This document shows, one piece after another, positions 1 to 10,703 of a stretch of DNA of 42,267 nucleotides. The notes beneath the pieces are model-generated. The model did no database searches, had not been told where the DNA came from, and saw only the letters and a program-made list of their open reading frames with translations. The DNA lies in NCBI GenBank assembly GCA_024642545.1, contig JAHEAW010000005.1, positions 1 through 42,267 of the forward strand, written 5' to 3'. Numbering within the stretch: the stretch's first letter is position 1; every line of letters begins with the position of its first letter. The position numbers and the translations under genes are program-made. This DNA comes from Erythrobacteraceae bacterium. GTDB taxonomy: Bacteria > Pseudomonadota > Alphaproteobacteria > Sphingomonadales > Sphingomonadaceae.

Positions 1-140
1 GTCAAATGGTCTGGCCACGGCAGTGAAGACGGGGCCGAAGGGGTTTTGGCTTGCATGGTCGTGAAAACGGTTCACGAAAGCTGATTTTGCTGTAACCACT
101 GCCGCAATCAGATGACCGATCCCAGACACAGGACATATTT

Positions 141-1247
141 ATGAAGACTCGCGCCGCCGTCGCGTTTGAAGCCAAGCAGCCGCTTGAGATTGTCGAGCTT
201 GATCTTGCAGGCCCCAGGGTCGGCGAAGTGCTGGTCGAAATTATGGCCACCGGTATTTGCCATACCGATGCCTACACGCTGGACGGGCTCGACAGCGAAG
301 GCCTGTTCCCCAGCATTCTGGGCCATGAAGGCGCCGGGATCGTGCGCGAAGTGGGCGCGGGCGTAACCTCGGTCGTACCAGGAGACCATGTGATCCCGCT
401 CTACACGCCTGAATGCCGCCAGTGCAAAATGTGCCTCAGCGGCAAGACCAATTTGTGCAGCGCGATTCGGGAGACGCAAGGACGAGGGCTGATGCCCGAT
501 GGAACCAGCCGCTTTTCCTACAAAGGGCAGACCATCTTCCATTACATGGGCTGCTCGACCTTCTCCAACTTCACCGTCCTGCCCGAAATCGCCGTGGCCA
601 AGATCCGCACTGACGCGCCTTTCAAGACCAGCTGCTATGTCGGCTGCGGGGTCACCACCGGGGTCGGCGCTGTGGTGAATACCGCGCAAGTGAAGCCTGG
701 CGACAATGTGGTGGTGTTTGGCCTGGGCGGCATTGGTCTGAATGTGCTGCAAGGGGCGAGGTTGGCTGGTGCTGGCCGCATTGTCGGGGTTGATATCAAT
801 CCCGCGCGGGAGGAATGGGGCCGCAAGTTCGGCATGACCGATTTCGTCAATCCCAATGATGTCGGCAATGTTGTCGAACATCTGGTCAATTTGCTCGATG
901 GCGGGGCTGATTATAGCTTCGACTGCACCGGCAACACCGATGTCATGCGCCAGGCGCTCGAATGCTGCCACAAGGGATGGGGAACCTCGATCATCATTGG
1001 CGTGGCCGAAGCGGGCAAGGAAATTTCGACCCGCCCGTTCCAGCTGGTGACAGGCCGCAACTGGCGCGGCACGGCATTTGGCGGGGCCAAGGGCCGCACC
1101 GACGTGCCCAAGATCGTCGATTGGTATATGGACGGCAAGATTGCCATTGACCCGATGATTACCCACACACTGACGCTGGACGAGATTAACAAGGGCTTCG
1201 ACCTGATGCATGCAGGGGAAAGCATTCGCAGCGTCGTGATTTACTGA
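141..1247 (+). CDS. frmA: S-(hydroxymethyl)glutathione dehydrogenase / class III alcohol dehydrogenase
   Basis: 368 aa; [20 protein letters not shown], Zn-binding [15 protein letters not shown], and [16 protein letters not shown] typical of class III ADH. Confidence 0.96.
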   Translation: MKTRAAVAFEAKQPLEIVELDLAGPRVGEVLVEIMATGICHTDAYTLDGLDSEGLFPSILGHEGAGIVREVGAGVTSVVPGDHVIPLYTPECRQCKMCLSGKTNLCSAIRETQGRGLMPDGTSRFSYKGQTIFHYMGCSTFSNFTVLPEIAVAKIRTDAPFKTSCYVGCGVTTGVGAVVNTAQVKPGDNVVVFGLGGIGLNVLQGARLAGAGRIVGVDINPAREEWGRKFGMTDFVNPNDVGNVVEHLVNLLDGGADYSFDCTGNTDVMRQALECCHKGWGTSIIIGVAEAGKEISTRPFQLVTGRNWRGTAFGGAKGRTDVPKIVDWYMDGKIAIDPMITHTLTLDEINKGFDLMHAGESIRSVVIY

Positions 1248-1270
1248 ATTACCAACGAGGAGAGTATCTG

Positions 1271-1645
1271 ATGTATAGTCACATGATGGTCGGTTCGAAT
1301 GATATTGGCCGGTCCAAGACATTCTACGATGCCACTTTCACCGCCATTGGCGGCAAGGAAGGTATCACCGACGACAAGGGTCGCCTTGTCTATATGCACA
1401 ATGGCGGTGTCTTTATCGTCACCCCTCCGATCAACGGTGAACCGGCGACGGCGGGCAATGGCTGCACAATCGGCTTTGCCATGAGCCCCGAACAGGCTGA
1501 TGCATGGCACGCGGCAGGCGCAGCCAATGGCGGCACGGCGATTGAAGATGCGCCCGGCGTGCGCACCGGCGGCATGGGCAGCCTTTATCTTGCCTATCTG
1601 CGCGATCCGGATGGCAACAAATTGTGCGCGCTGCACCGCATGTAA
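1271..1645 (+). CDS. VOC (glyoxalase/bleomycin resistance) family protein
   Basis: 124 aa beta-alpha-beta VOC pattern (MYSHMMVGSNDIGRSKTFYDATF... YLRDPDGNKLCALHRM); sits between frmA and S-formylglutathione hydrolase. Confidence 0.85.
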   Translation: MYSHMMVGSNDIGRSKTFYDATFTAIGGKEGITDDKGRLVYMHNGGVFIVTPPINGEPATAGNGCTIGFAMSPEQADAWHAAGAANGGTAIEDAPGVRTGGMGSLYLAYLRDPDGNKLCALHRM

Positions 1646-2490
1646 TGAGCGGACCGCTCGAACCAATATCGCAAAATCGCAGTTTCGGCGGGGTGCAGGG
1701 GATTTATGCCCATGCCTCCGCCGAAACCGGTACGCAAATGCGTTTTTCGGTCTATGTGCCCGATCATGCAGTCGGCACGAAATTGCCGGTTCTGTGGTAT
1801 CTCTCCGGTCTCACTTGCACTCACGCCAATGTCACCGAAAAGGGCAGCTTTCGCGCAGCCTGTGCACAGCATGGAATCATCTTCGTCGCGCCTGACACCA
1901 GTCCGCGCGGGGATGAGGTGCCGGATGACGAAGCGTATGATTTTGGCCAAGGCGCAGGCTTCTATGTCGATGCAGCGCAGAAACCATGGGCCAGGAATTT
2001 CCGCATGCGCAGCTATATCGAGCGCGAATTACCCGCGCTGGTGGCAGAGCATTTCCCGGCAGACATGACGCGGCAAGGCATCACCGGGCACAGTATGGGC
2101 GGCCACGGCGCGCTGACCATAGCGCTGCGCAATTCAGGCCGCTTTGCCTCGACCAGCGCCTTTGCGCCTATTGTCAGCCCGCTCAATTGCCCGTGGGGCG
2201 AGAAGGCGCTGAGCGGCTATCTCGGCCATGATAAAACCGCGTGGCGCGAATATGACGCCTGCGCCCTGATCGAAGACGGCGCGCGCTTGCCCGGCTTGTT
2301 GATCGACCAGGGAACGGCAGACAATTTCCTGTCCGAGCAGCTGAAAACCGGCCTGCTGGCTCTCGCCGCCAAAAAGGCGGGCATCCCGGCGACAATCCGG
2401 ATGCAGGAAGGATATGACCATTCCTATTATTTCATCGAGAGCTTCATGGCCGAGCATGTGGCTTGGCATGCGGAGCGGCTAAACGCTTAA
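1645..2490 (+). CDS. fghA: S-formylglutathione hydrolase
   Basis: Esterase-D type alpha/beta hydrolase: PVLWYLSGLTCTHANVTEKG, GHSMGGHGAL nucleophile elbow, DHSYYFI; ATG at 1645 overlaps the preceding TAA by 1 nt (ORF track start 1624 is upstream of the likely start). Confidence 0.95.
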   Translation: MSGPLEPISQNRSFGGVQGIYAHASAETGTQMRFSVYVPDHAVGTKLPVLWYLSGLTCTHANVTEKGSFRAACAQHGIIFVAPDTSPRGDEVPDDEAYDFGQGAGFYVDAAQKPWARNFRMRSYIERELPALVAEHFPADMTRQGITGHSMGGHGALTIALRNSGRFASTSAFAPIVSPLNCPWGEKALSGYLGHDKTAWREYDACALIEDGARLPGLLIDQGTADNFLSEQLKTGLLALAAKKAGIPATIRMQEGYDHSYYFIESFMAEHVAWHAERLNA

Positions 2491-3080
2491 CGCCGCACCT
2501 CGAACACCGCATATTCAGCGCGCCAGTTTGCGCCGGTGGGGCCGATTTCATGATCGCCTGCAAAGAACCAGCTGCGATCGACCGACAGCCCTTTTTCGCG
2601 CAGCAATTCACGGAAATCGGTCACTGTCACATGGTGGATATTCTGCGTTTCATACCAGCTGACCGGCAAGTGGCGGGTGACCGGCATCCGCCCCCTGAGC
2701 AGTAGCGCAGCGCGCATCCGCCAATGCGCGAAATTGGGAAATGACACAAAGGCGCGGCGGCCCACGCGCAGCAGCTGGTCAAGCATCAGATCGGGTCGCT
2801 CGGCGGTTTGCAATGTCTGGCTGAGGATCGCAAAATCAAACGCGCCATCGGGATAAGCCAGCAAGTCGCGGTCGGCATCACCCTGCACCACGCTGAGCCC
2901 GCGCGCCACGCAGCGTTCCACTTCTGCCGGATCAATCTCCAGCCCGCGCGCATCGACCTGCCGCCTATCGCGCAGCACCGCCATCAGCGCCCCGTCACCG
3001 CAGCCGATGTCGAGCACCCGGCTCCCGGGTTCGATATGCTCGGCGATCACTGCAAGGTCAGGCCGCAGGGAGGTGGTCAT
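2487..3080 (-). CDS. metW: Methionine biosynthesis protein MetW (class I SAM methyltransferase fold)
   Basis: 197 aa; [12 protein letters not shown] motif; 4-bp overlap with metX. Confidence 0.93.
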   Translation of the reverse strand: MTTSLRPDLAVIAEHIEPGSRVLDIGCGDGALMAVLRDRRQVDARGLEIDPAEVERCVARGLSVVQGDADRDLLAYPDGAFDFAILSQTLQTAERPDLMLDQLLRVGRRAFVSFPNFAHWRMRAALLLRGRMPVTRHLPVSWYETQNIHHVTVTDFRELLREKGLSVDRSWFFAGDHEIGPTGANWRAEYAVFEVRR

Positions 3081-4189
3081 TCGAGGAAGCCCTTCACCAC
3101 CCGGTCAAGCGCAGGCACATCGAGCAGGAAGCTGTCATGCCCGAACGGCGCAGAGAGTTCGACAAAGCTGACCGCAGCGCCCGCTGCGTTGAGCGCATGG
3201 ACCACGTGGCGGCTTTCTGCCGTGGGATAGAGCCAATCGCTGTCGAAACTGACGAGGCAGAAGCGCGCTGCGGTGCCGGCGAACGCCTTGGCCAGCTGCC
3301 CGCCATGCTCTTCCGCCAGATCGAAATAATCCATCGCGCGAGTAATGTAGAGATAGCTGTTGGCATCGAAGCGGCGAGTGAAGCCACTGCCCTGATAACG
3401 CAAATAGCTTTCCACCTGAAAATCGGCATCGAAGCCGAAGCTCTTGGCTCCGGCGCTGCCATCGGCCTTGTCCTGCAGGCGCCGCCCGAACTTCTCGGTC
3501 AGGCCCGCTTCCGACAGGTAGGTTATATGCGCAGCCATCCGCGCTACGGCCAGCCCAGCGATGGGCCGCTGTGCCTGCGCGTAATAGTCACCATCCGCCC
3601 ACGCCGGATCGGCCATGATTGCCTGCCTGCCCACTTCGTGAAAGGCGATATTTTGCGCAGAATGGCGCGCCGTTGTAGCGATCGCCAGCACGCGGGCGGC
3701 ACGGTCAGGAAAATTGGCCGCCAGGCTGAGCGCCTGCATCCCGCCCATCGATCCGCCCACCACAGCGTGCAACTGCGCGATTCCGAGCCCGTCGAGCAAG
3801 CCGACAAGACCGCGCACCATGTCGCGAATGGTGATGACCGGAAACCGCATCGCGTAAGGCTGGCCATCTGCTGTCGGGCTGGCCGGCCCCGTGGTGCCCA
3901 TGCAGCTACCGATAACATTGGCACAAATGACGAAAAAGCGATCTGTATCAATCGGCTTGTCAGGCCCAACCATCCGTTCCCACCAACCGGGCTTGCCTGT
4001 CAGCGGATGTGTGCTGGCCAGATATTGGTCACCGGTCAGCGCGTGGCACACCAGAATGGCATTGTCTTTCGCCGCCGACAGCGAGCCGTAGCTTTCATAG
4101 GCAATCGTCACCCCGGCCAATGTCTCGCCGCTGTCGAGCAGCAGGCTGGCGGGAAGAGTTACCTGGTTCGGGGCGGTTTGCGGGGCCAT
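3077..4189 (-). CDS. metX: Homoserine O-acetyltransferase
   Basis: 370 aa; [22 protein letters not shown] nucleophile elbow, FGHDSFLLD catalytic His region. Confidence 0.95.
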   Translation of the reverse strand: MAPQTAPNQVTLPASLLLDSGETLAGVTIAYESYGSLSAAKDNAILVCHALTGDQYLASTHPLTGKPGWWERMVGPDKPIDTDRFFVICANVIGSCMGTTGPASPTADGQPYAMRFPVITIRDMVRGLVGLLDGLGIAQLHAVVGGSMGGMQALSLAANFPDRAARVLAIATTARHSAQNIAFHEVGRQAIMADPAWADGDYYAQAQRPIAGLAVARMAAHITYLSEAGLTEKFGRRLQDKADGSAGAKSFGFDADFQVESYLRYQGSGFTRRFDANSYLYITRAMDYFDLAEEHGGQLAKAFAGTAARFCLVSFDSDWLYPTAESRHVVHALNAAGAAVSFVELSAPFGHDSFLLDVPALDRVVKGFLE

Positions 4190-4283
4190 TGGCGGGGGAC
4201 TTGGGGCAGGCGATGCATCCTGTCAATCGGCTGCGCAAACGGGCTGTCAATGTGCCGGGAAAGCCGCTATTCGCGCCGCCACG

Positions 4284-5396
4284 ATGGAACAGCATTCTCA
4301 GGCCCGGCCCACGCCAAAACCGTGGATTGATGCGATTGACGCCTATGTGCCGGGGCAGGCCCGCGGCGGCGATGGCCGTGATCTGGTCAAACTGTCCGCC
4401 AATGAAAACCCGCTGGGTTGCAGCAAGGCGGCACTGGCGGCCCTGGCAGAACCGTTCAATCCGGCCTTTTATCCTGATCCTGATGCGATGTCGCTGCGCA
4501 AAGCAATTGCCGAGGTGCATGGCCTCGACCCGGCGCGGATCGTGTGTGCGGCGGGCTCGGGCGATCTGCTGGGGCTGGCGGTGCAGGCCTATGCTGGACC
4601 GGGCGATGAAGTGCTGTATTCGCGCTTCAGTTTTTCGCTGTATGAGATTGTCGCACGGCGTAGCGGCGCAGCGCCGGTCGAAGCACCAGACACAGATTAT
4701 GCAACCGACGTGGACGCACTGCTGGCGCATGTGACGCCCGCCACCAAAGTGGTGTTTGTCGCCAATCCCAATAATCCGACTGGCACTTATCTGCCCGCCA
4801 GTGAGATCGCCCGGCTGCATGCCGGCCTGCCCGCGCAGGTGCTGCTGGTGCTCGATCAGGCCTATGCCGAATTCCTTACCGATAAGGATACAGCGGATGG
4901 CGGCTTCGCTTTGGCGCAGCGCCATGAAAATGTGCTCGTCACGCGCACATTTTCCAAGATTTACGGGTTGGCGGGCGAACGAATCGGCTGGGCCACTGGA
5001 GCGCCCGGTGTGATTGCTGATCTCAACCGTATTCGCGGGCCGTTCAATGTTGCGCAGAGCAGCCAGATGGCCGCGCTGGCAGCGCTGGGCGATCAGGCTT
5101 TTGTGCAGCACACTTGCCAGCACAATGCGCGCGAAATGACACGGCTCGTGGCAGTCATCGACAGCCTCGGCAATCATGGGCTGCGCGCGGTGCCGAGCAA
5201 GGCCAACTTTCTGCTGGTGCTGTTTGAAGGTGCTGTAACCGCGCAGCAAGCGCTGCATGGCTTGGCTGAAGCAGGCTATGCGGTGCGCTGGCTGCCCGGA
5301 CAGGGCCTGTCCCACGGCTTGCGCATCACGATTGGCACCACAGATCAGATGGATGATGTCGCTTATATTCTGCGCGCGCTGGTGGAAGGCGACTGA
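4284..5396 (+). CDS. hisC: Histidinol-phosphate aminotransferase (class II PLP)
   Basis: 370 aa; [38 protein letters not shown]-lysine region. Confidence 0.95.
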   Translation: MEQHSQARPTPKPWIDAIDAYVPGQARGGDGRDLVKLSANENPLGCSKAALAALAEPFNPAFYPDPDAMSLRKAIAEVHGLDPARIVCAAGSGDLLGLAVQAYAGPGDEVLYSRFSFSLYEIVARRSGAAPVEAPDTDYATDVDALLAHVTPATKVVFVANPNNPTGTYLPASEIARLHAGLPAQVLLVLDQAYAEFLTDKDTADGGFALAQRHENVLVTRTFSKIYGLAGERIGWATGAPGVIADLNRIRGPFNVAQSSQMAALAALGDQAFVQHTCQHNAREMTRLVAVIDSLGNHGLRAVPSKANFLLVLFEGAVTAQQALHGLAEAGYAVRWLPGQGLSHGLRITIGTTDQMDDVAYILRALVEGD

Positions 5397-6313
5397 TGGC
5401 CATTTCACGCGTTGCGATAATCGGTTTGGGGCTACTGGGCGGATCGGTCGGCCTGGCGATTGGTGAATTTCTGCCAGATCTTACCACTACCGGCTTTGAC
5501 AGTGACCCGGCCACGCGTGCACGCGCTGGGCACCGCGCACTGGTCGGCACTGTCTGCGGCAGCGCTGCAGAAGCGGTGGCCGATGCTGATCTGGTAATCT
5601 TCTGTGTCCCGGTTGGATCAATAGTGTCGGCAGCCAGGGAAATCAGGGACAGCCTGCCTGGGCATACCATCATTTCCGATGTCGGTTCTTCCAAGCAGAC
5701 AGTGGGTGAAGCGCTGGCTGCCGCTCTGCCGAAGCATACGATAATTCCCGCGCATCCCGTTGCGGGGACTGAGCGCAGCGGGCCGGATGCCGGCTTTGCC
5801 ACCCTGTTCCAGCACCGTTGGTGCATCCTCACCCCCGGCCCCGATGTGCCGGCAGAAGCAGTTGCTGACCTGTCAGCCTTCTGGGAAGGGCTGGGCGCGC
5901 GGATCGAGGTGATGGACGCGGCGCATCACGATCTGGTGCTGGCGGTGACCAGCCACATCCCGCATCTGATTGCTTACACCATCGTTGGCACTGCATCCGA
6001 TCTGGAAGAGGTGACGCGCGGCGAGGTGATCAAATATTCAGCGGGCGGTTTCCGTGATTTCACGCGGATCGCGGCCTCTGACCCCACCATGTGGCGCGAT
6101 GTGTTCTTGCATAATCGCGGCGCTGTGCTGGAAATGCTCGGCCGCTTCACCGAAGACCTAACCGCGATGCAGCGCGCGATCCGATCAGGCGACGGGGAAG
6201 CACTGTTTGACCTGTTCACGCGCACCCGCGACATCCGCCGCTCAATCATCGAAGAAGGACAGGACGATGCTCGCCCCGACTTCGGCCGTGCCGATCATGG
6301 CGAGAATGACTAG
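5396..6313 (+). CDS. tyrC: Prephenate/cyclohexadienyl dehydrogenase
   Basis: 305 aa; IIGLGLLGGSVGLAI Rossmann, HPVAGTERSGPDAG, SHIPHLIAY; start overlaps hisC stop. Confidence 0.92.
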   Translation: MAISRVAIIGLGLLGGSVGLAIGEFLPDLTTTGFDSDPATRARAGHRALVGTVCGSAAEAVADADLVIFCVPVGSIVSAAREIRDSLPGHTIISDVGSSKQTVGEALAAALPKHTIIPAHPVAGTERSGPDAGFATLFQHRWCILTPGPDVPAEAVADLSAFWEGLGARIEVMDAAHHDLVLAVTSHIPHLIAYTIVGTASDLEEVTRGEVIKYSAGGFRDFTRIAASDPTMWRDVFLHNRGAVLEMLGRFTEDLTAMQRAIRSGDGEALFDLFTRTRDIRRSIIEEGQDDARPDFGRADHGEND

Positions 6314-6322
6314 CGGCCCAAC

Positions 6323-7006
6323 CTAATTCAGGGCATTTATCGCGGCTGTCACACGCGCTTCCACCTCTTCGCGCGGCAAGCCGGGCGGGATGGTTTCACC
6401 AATGCGATAAGTGATCGTGCCGGGGCGCTTCCAGCGGCGGTGGTAAAGCGGTCCGCTGTTCACTGCAATCGGGACGACTGGCAAGCCGATCAGCTTGTAA
6501 ATTCCGGCAAAACCCGATTGCAGTGGGGCCGGTACGCCATGCGATACCCGCGTGCCTTCGGGATAAATCACCAGCGGCCGCCCGGCGGCTGAATGTTTGC
6601 GCGCTTCGGTGATCATGGCGCGCAGGGCCTTTGCCCCCTTGTCCCGCTGAACAAAAATCATGCCATAAGCGCGAGCGGCGCGGCCCCAACCAGGGATCAA
6701 CGACAATTCATGCTTGGCAAAGGTGACCGGCAGATCGAACATCGCAGGGGCATCAATCGCTTCAAAGAAACTTTCGTGTTTGACCGCGTAAAGCACCGGT
6801 TCGGCCGCATAATCACCGTCAATCTTCACCCGAATCCCCAGCAGTACGCACAAGCAGGCCCGGTGATAACGCGCCCAGCCCGCGACTGTCCGGCGCAGGG
6901 CCCCCATGCCGAAGGGGATTGCCATGACCGAAGCCAGCACGTAAAAAATGCTGCCCGCGTAGAACAGCGGGTAGAACAAAATATTGCGCAGAATAACGGT
7001 GATCAT
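6323..7006 (-). CDS. plsC: 1-acyl-sn-glycerol-3-phosphate acyltransferase
   Basis: HESFFEAID (HxxxxD-type) and YPEGTRVSHG motifs; Met at 7006 preferred over the ORF track start. Confidence 0.88.
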   Translation of the reverse strand: MITVILRNILFYPLFYAGSIFYVLASVMAIPFGMGALRRTVAGWARYHRACLCVLLGIRVKIDGDYAAEPVLYAVKHESFFEAIDAPAMFDLPVTFAKHELSLIPGWGRAARAYGMIFVQRDKGAKALRAMITEARKHSAAGRPLVIYPEGTRVSHGVPAPLQSGFAGIYKLIGLPVVPIAVNSGPLYHRRWKRPGTITYRIGETIPPGLPREEVEARVTAAINALN

Positions 7007-7013
7007 GCTGCGA

Positions 7014-7559
7014 TCATGCTGCGGGCCACAGCCGCGCAAGCTGGCTGGCGATCAGTTTGTTATATTCAAGGAACAAGATCCGGAAGGATGGCTGTGACGG
7101 GACAGCATCTTCCACCACTGTCACATGATCTGGCAGCACGCGCCGCAGTTCCTGGCTGGCGCGCCACATGTGCCAGTCTGTCGTCACCAGCCGGACCGAA
7201 TGATGGCCATTTTGCGCCACCCAGCCCTGAATCTCCTTGGCGTTGCTGCGCGTGTCAACTGCCGTATAGCCCAGGGTGACGCAGCACCGCATGGCCTTGA
7301 CCGGCACGTCAAATTCGGCTGCAAACTCTCTCGGTTTCACTTCCGGATCCACCCCGGTTACCAGCATCCGATGCGCCTTTTTCAGACGCAGGACTTCCAG
7401 CCCGCGCTCTATCCGCCCGGCGCCGCCGGTGGGCACGACCACAGCATCGGTCGTCGGCCCGGCAGCGGTGATGGGGGCAGGACCCGGCAGGGCCAGCACA
7501 AACACAGCGAACCCCGCAGCCCACACAATCAGCAGCCCGGCGGCTGCGCGGCGGATCAT
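7014..7559 (-). CDS. YdcF/ElyC family (DUF218) membrane-anchored protein
   Basis: N-terminal TM then VVVPTGGAGRIERGLEVLRL... TRSNAKEIQGWV... RLVTTDWHMWRASQEL typical of DUF218; start at 7559 overlaps ftsX stop by 4 bp. Confidence 0.85.
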   Translation of the reverse strand: MIRRAAAGLLIVWAAGFAVFVLALPGPAPITAAGPTTDAVVVPTGGAGRIERGLEVLRLKKAHRMLVTGVDPEVKPREFAAEFDVPVKAMRCCVTLGYTAVDTRSNAKEIQGWVAQNGHHSVRLVTTDWHMWRASQELRRVLPDHVTVVEDAVPSQPSFRILFLEYNKLIASQLARLWPAA

Positions 7560-8488
7560 AGTATGCGCCGCAGCGTGGACAGCACCGTTAGCCGCGCCGT
7601 CAGAATAGCAATCAACACACCTGCCAGCGGGATCGCTGCCAGCAGCCCCCAATCGATCATGCCCAGCCCGCCGCCTGCAATCATCCCTGAATCGAGCCCG
7701 ACAAACTGGCGGCCCAGCACAATCACTGCCGCCAGCCCCAGCGCAAGACCGACTGCCCCGCCCATCGCAGCATCAACGCCGATCGAACGCTGAAAGATGC
7801 GCGCAATCTGGCTGTCCGTTCCGCCCAGCAGATGAACCACTTCAATCGTGTTGCGGTTTGTCCCCAGCGCGCTGCGCGCCGCCAGCCATACCGCTGCGGA
7901 ACTGGTCAGACCCAGCAAGACCACCAGCGCAACTGCAAGATATTGTAGCGAGGATATGGCCGCAAACACCGGCTGCAGCCAGCTCGACTGGGCATCGATC
8001 CGCGCCGCCGGGGCAACGGTTTTGAGCAAGCTACGAATTCTTTCGATCCGGGCGGGCGTAACATCGCCGCGCAGCCGCAGATCGATCAGCGCGGGGACAG
8101 GAATAGCTTCGCTATCGGTACCCGCACCCAGCCACGGTTCCAGCAAACGGTCCAGTTCGGCATCGGGAACGCGGCGCACCGCAGCGACCCCAGGCTGGCG
8201 CAGCAACAGCGCCGTCGCCGCTTGCGCCTGCTTGCTGCGCTGCGCGGCAGATGCCTCGACAATCTGAATGGTCGCTCCGCCTGAAAGATCGCGGCGCGCA
8301 CTTTGTGCCAGATTGTTCAGCGCCAAACCACCCGAGGCAGCGATTACTGTTAGTGTGACCATGATCGCGATGACCCACGGCATTGGCCCGGCCAGCCGCG
8401 CCTGCGGTACCAGCTCTGCTGCGCGGCGACCGCGAAACGGCGAAAAACCGCGGCCGGCGGAGTTATCAAGAGTGGGCGGGCGCTTCAA
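7556..8488 (-). CDS. ftsX: Cell division protein FtsX-like permease
   Basis: 310 aa with TM segments and FtsX-type EVVHLLGGTDSQIARIFQRS; 4-bp overlap with ftsE. Confidence 0.88.
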   Translation of the reverse strand: MKRPPTLDNSAGRGFSPFRGRRAAELVPQARLAGPMPWVIAIMVTLTVIAASGGLALNNLAQSARRDLSGGATIQIVEASAAQRSKQAQAATALLLRQPGVAAVRRVPDAELDRLLEPWLGAGTDSEAIPVPALIDLRLRGDVTPARIERIRSLLKTVAPAARIDAQSSWLQPVFAAISSLQYLAVALVVLLGLTSSAAVWLAARSALGTNRNTIEVVHLLGGTDSQIARIFQRSIGVDAAMGGAVGLALGLAAVIVLGRQFVGLDSGMIAGGGLGMIDWGLLAAIPLAGVLIAILTARLTVLSTLRRIL

Positions 8489-9231
8489 AAGCCATCCCCG
8501 AAATCATCATCGGCCCTGACTTCGCGGCGCGGCGGATAGCGCAAGGCGCCGGTCGGATCGGACAATCGCCCCTTGTCGAGCCGCATGATAAGCGATTCGG
8601 GCACTTTCCGCAGCAAATGCACATCATGGGTTGCCACAATCACGGTTGTGCCAAGGCGGTTGAGCGCTTCGAACAGGCGCAGCAGCTTGAGCGCCATTTC
8701 AGGATCGACATTGCCGGTCGGTTCATCGGCCACCAACATTTCAGGCCTGCCAATCACGGCCCGGGCAATTGCGACGCGCTGCTGTTCCCCGCCTGAAAGC
8801 GCGGCAGGCTGCGCGTCCATCCGATGCGACAAGCCCACCCATTCGAGCATATCGGTGACCGGTCCGCGCAAATCCGCTTCGCGCACGCCCGCAACGCGCA
8901 GCGGCAGTGCAACATTGTCGAACGAAGAAAGATGCGGCACCAGCCGGAAATCCTGAAACACCACCCCGAGCCGCCGCCGAAAAGCGGGCAAGCGCGCGCG
9001 CGGCAAGGTAATCACATCGGTGCCAAACATCGAGATCACGCCGCGCGAGGGGCGCTGGGCGAGGTAAAGCAGCTTGAGCAGCGAGGTCTTGCCCGCCCCG
9101 CTGGCTCCGGTCAGAAAATAGAAACTGCCGGGATACAGCGTGAATGACACATCGCTCAAAACCTCGCGGTCAGTGCCATAGCGCAGCCCGACATTACCGA
9201 AGGTGACGACTTCGCCCGACGCGTCAACCAT
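8485..9231 (-). CDS. ftsE: Cell division ATP-binding protein FtsE
   Basis: Walker A GASGAGKTS, signature LSGGEQQRVAIARA, Walker B MLVADEPTGNVD; Met at 9231 preferred. Confidence 0.9.
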   Translation of the reverse strand: MVDASGEVVTFGNVGLRYGTDREVLSDVSFTLYPGSFYFLTGASGAGKTSLLKLLYLAQRPSRGVISMFGTDVITLPRARLPAFRRRLGVVFQDFRLVPHLSSFDNVALPLRVAGVREADLRGPVTDMLEWVGLSHRMDAQPAALSGGEQQRVAIARAVIGRPEMLVADEPTGNVDPEMALKLLRLFEALNRLGTTVIVATHDVHLLRKVPESLIMRLDKGRLSDPTGALRYPPRREVRADDDFGDGF

Positions 9232-9432
9232 ATCGCACCTCTCCCGCTGACGCACGATGGACGGCGGCACTGGTTTGGCGATTATTTGGGCCAATTGTCG
9301 GAAAAACGGCTGCAGCAGGCATGATCAGGGCTCTATAGCTATGCTTCGGTGTGGAAAAAAGCCATCCAATTCCCTACTAAGCAGCAACAAGCCTTGTTGC
9401 GATTCAATGCTCGCCCTAAGGTTTTGTTCACC

Positions 9433-10239
9433 ATGATCATTGCCTGTCCCGCTTGCGCAACGCGTTATGTCGTTCCCGATAGCGCAGTTGGCGTGGATGG
9501 CCGAACAGTCAGATGCGCCAAATGCCGCCATAGCTGGTTCCAGGAAGGCCCCGTGCTGGAACGCCCTGTTGCAGGGGCTGAGGCAGGAGCCGGGGCCGCA
9601 GCAACCCCCGCTGCCGAAGAAGCCGCGCAGGCTGAAGTGCAGCCCGATCCGGGCGCCGCAGCGGCTTCGCCGTCAGCTGATTACCCGCCTGCGGCCGATG
9701 AGGCCGCAGCGCCGCCGCCGGTTATCGATGCAGCGCCGCCGCCGCCAGTGACGGATGCTTATGAAGAGCCTGAAGGATCGCAGTTTGATTACGAGCCGCC
9801 CTTTCGCGGTCGGCGCAATCCTCTGAAATTATGGACCGCAGCGGCAGCCATTTTTGCCCTGCTGGCCTTCGGCACCATCGCGGCGGTCAGTTATTGGGGT
9901 CTGCCGGCGTGGGTACCGGTCAGCCGACCGACCTTTGCTGCGAACCAGCCCGATCTGGTGCTGAACTTCCCGCCCGCGCAGCAGGACCGGCGCACACTGC
10001 CCAATGGCACGGAGTTTTTCGGAGCGAGCGGCACTGTCACCAATGTCGGCCGGGTATCGCACAAGGTTCCATCGATCCTGATCGTGCTGCGCGATGAACG
10101 CAACCGGATCGTTTATAGCTGGGAAGTGGCCCCGCCCAAGCCCACGTTGGCCCCGGGTGAGGTTGCCACCATCAACGAAGCGGTGACCGATGTCCCCCGC
10201 TCTGCCAAATTTGCCGAAATTGGCTGGAAGCCCGACTAA
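9433..10239 (+). CDS. Zinc-ribbon (MJ0042-type) domain membrane protein with Ala/Pro-rich linker and DUF3426-like C-terminus
   Basis: MIIACPACATRYVVPDSAVGVDGRTVRCAKCRHSWF (CPAC..CAKC), low-complexity linker, one TM, C-terminal NVGRVSHKVPSILIVLRD; start at 9433. Confidence 0.88.
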   Translation: MIIACPACATRYVVPDSAVGVDGRTVRCAKCRHSWFQEGPVLERPVAGAEAGAGAAATPAAEEAAQAEVQPDPGAAAASPSADYPPAADEAAAPPPVIDAAPPPPVTDAYEEPEGSQFDYEPPFRGRRNPLKLWTAAAAIFALLAFGTIAAVSYWGLPAWVPVSRPTFAANQPDLVLNFPPAQQDRRTLPNGTEFFGASGTVTNVGRVSHKVPSILIVLRDERNRIVYSWEVAPPKPTLAPGEVATINEAVTDVPRSAKFAEIGWKPD

Positions 10240-10270
10240 ACCAATCGCTGCGCCTGCGGAATTTCCCGAC

Positions 10271-10501
10271 TTAGCTGAACTCAATCCATGTCTTGCCGCT
10301 GGGATCCTGCGTCCGCTGCGGTGCCACCGCCCCTTTGACTGTCCCGCTTGACAGCGCGATCGTCGTCGCCGCGAGAATAGTGACGCTGGCAGTGGCCTGC
10401 ACCGCCACGCCGTGTGCAGGCGTGCTGGCATTCCTGACTGCAGGAGCCGCAGTTTGCGCCAATGCACTTGCCAGAAGAAAGATTGCTGCCCCGGAAGCCA
10501 T
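10271..10501 (-). CDS. Small putative exported protein
   Basis: 76 aa with hydrophobic N-terminus and ALAQ-type cleavage site; upstream in-frame stop fixes the start; isolated, no recognised family. Confidence 0.4.
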   Translation of the reverse strand: MASGAAIFLLASALAQTAAPAVRNASTPAHGVAVQATASVTILAATTIALSSGTVKGAVAPQRTQDPSGKTWIEFS

Positions 10502-10703
10502 GCAGCTTGGTTACCGCCACGTTTACCGTGTTCGCAAGGAAATCGTTTACCCGGTCCCGCGCCGGGACAGGCCGCATCGCAAAGTTCAATCGGGCCTTGG
10601 TCTGCGCCTGCGGCAACAAAATGTGGGAAGATCAGTCAGACACTTGTGCATAGCTGCCGTTTGCCTTTGCAACTAAGGCACAATAGATTGAGAATATTAC
10701 GCT

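Noticed and set aside
108-1322. 404-aa minus-strand ORF
   Set aside because: Antisense of frmA; a shadow ORF typical of high-GC DNA with no recognisable domain.
3137-4330. 397-aa plus-strand ORF
   Set aside because: Antisense shadow of metX, which has clear motifs; product is low-complexity Arg/His/Ala-rich.
4095-5408. 437-aa minus-strand ORF
   Set aside because: Antisense shadow of hisC; hisC has complete PLP-aminotransferase motifs.
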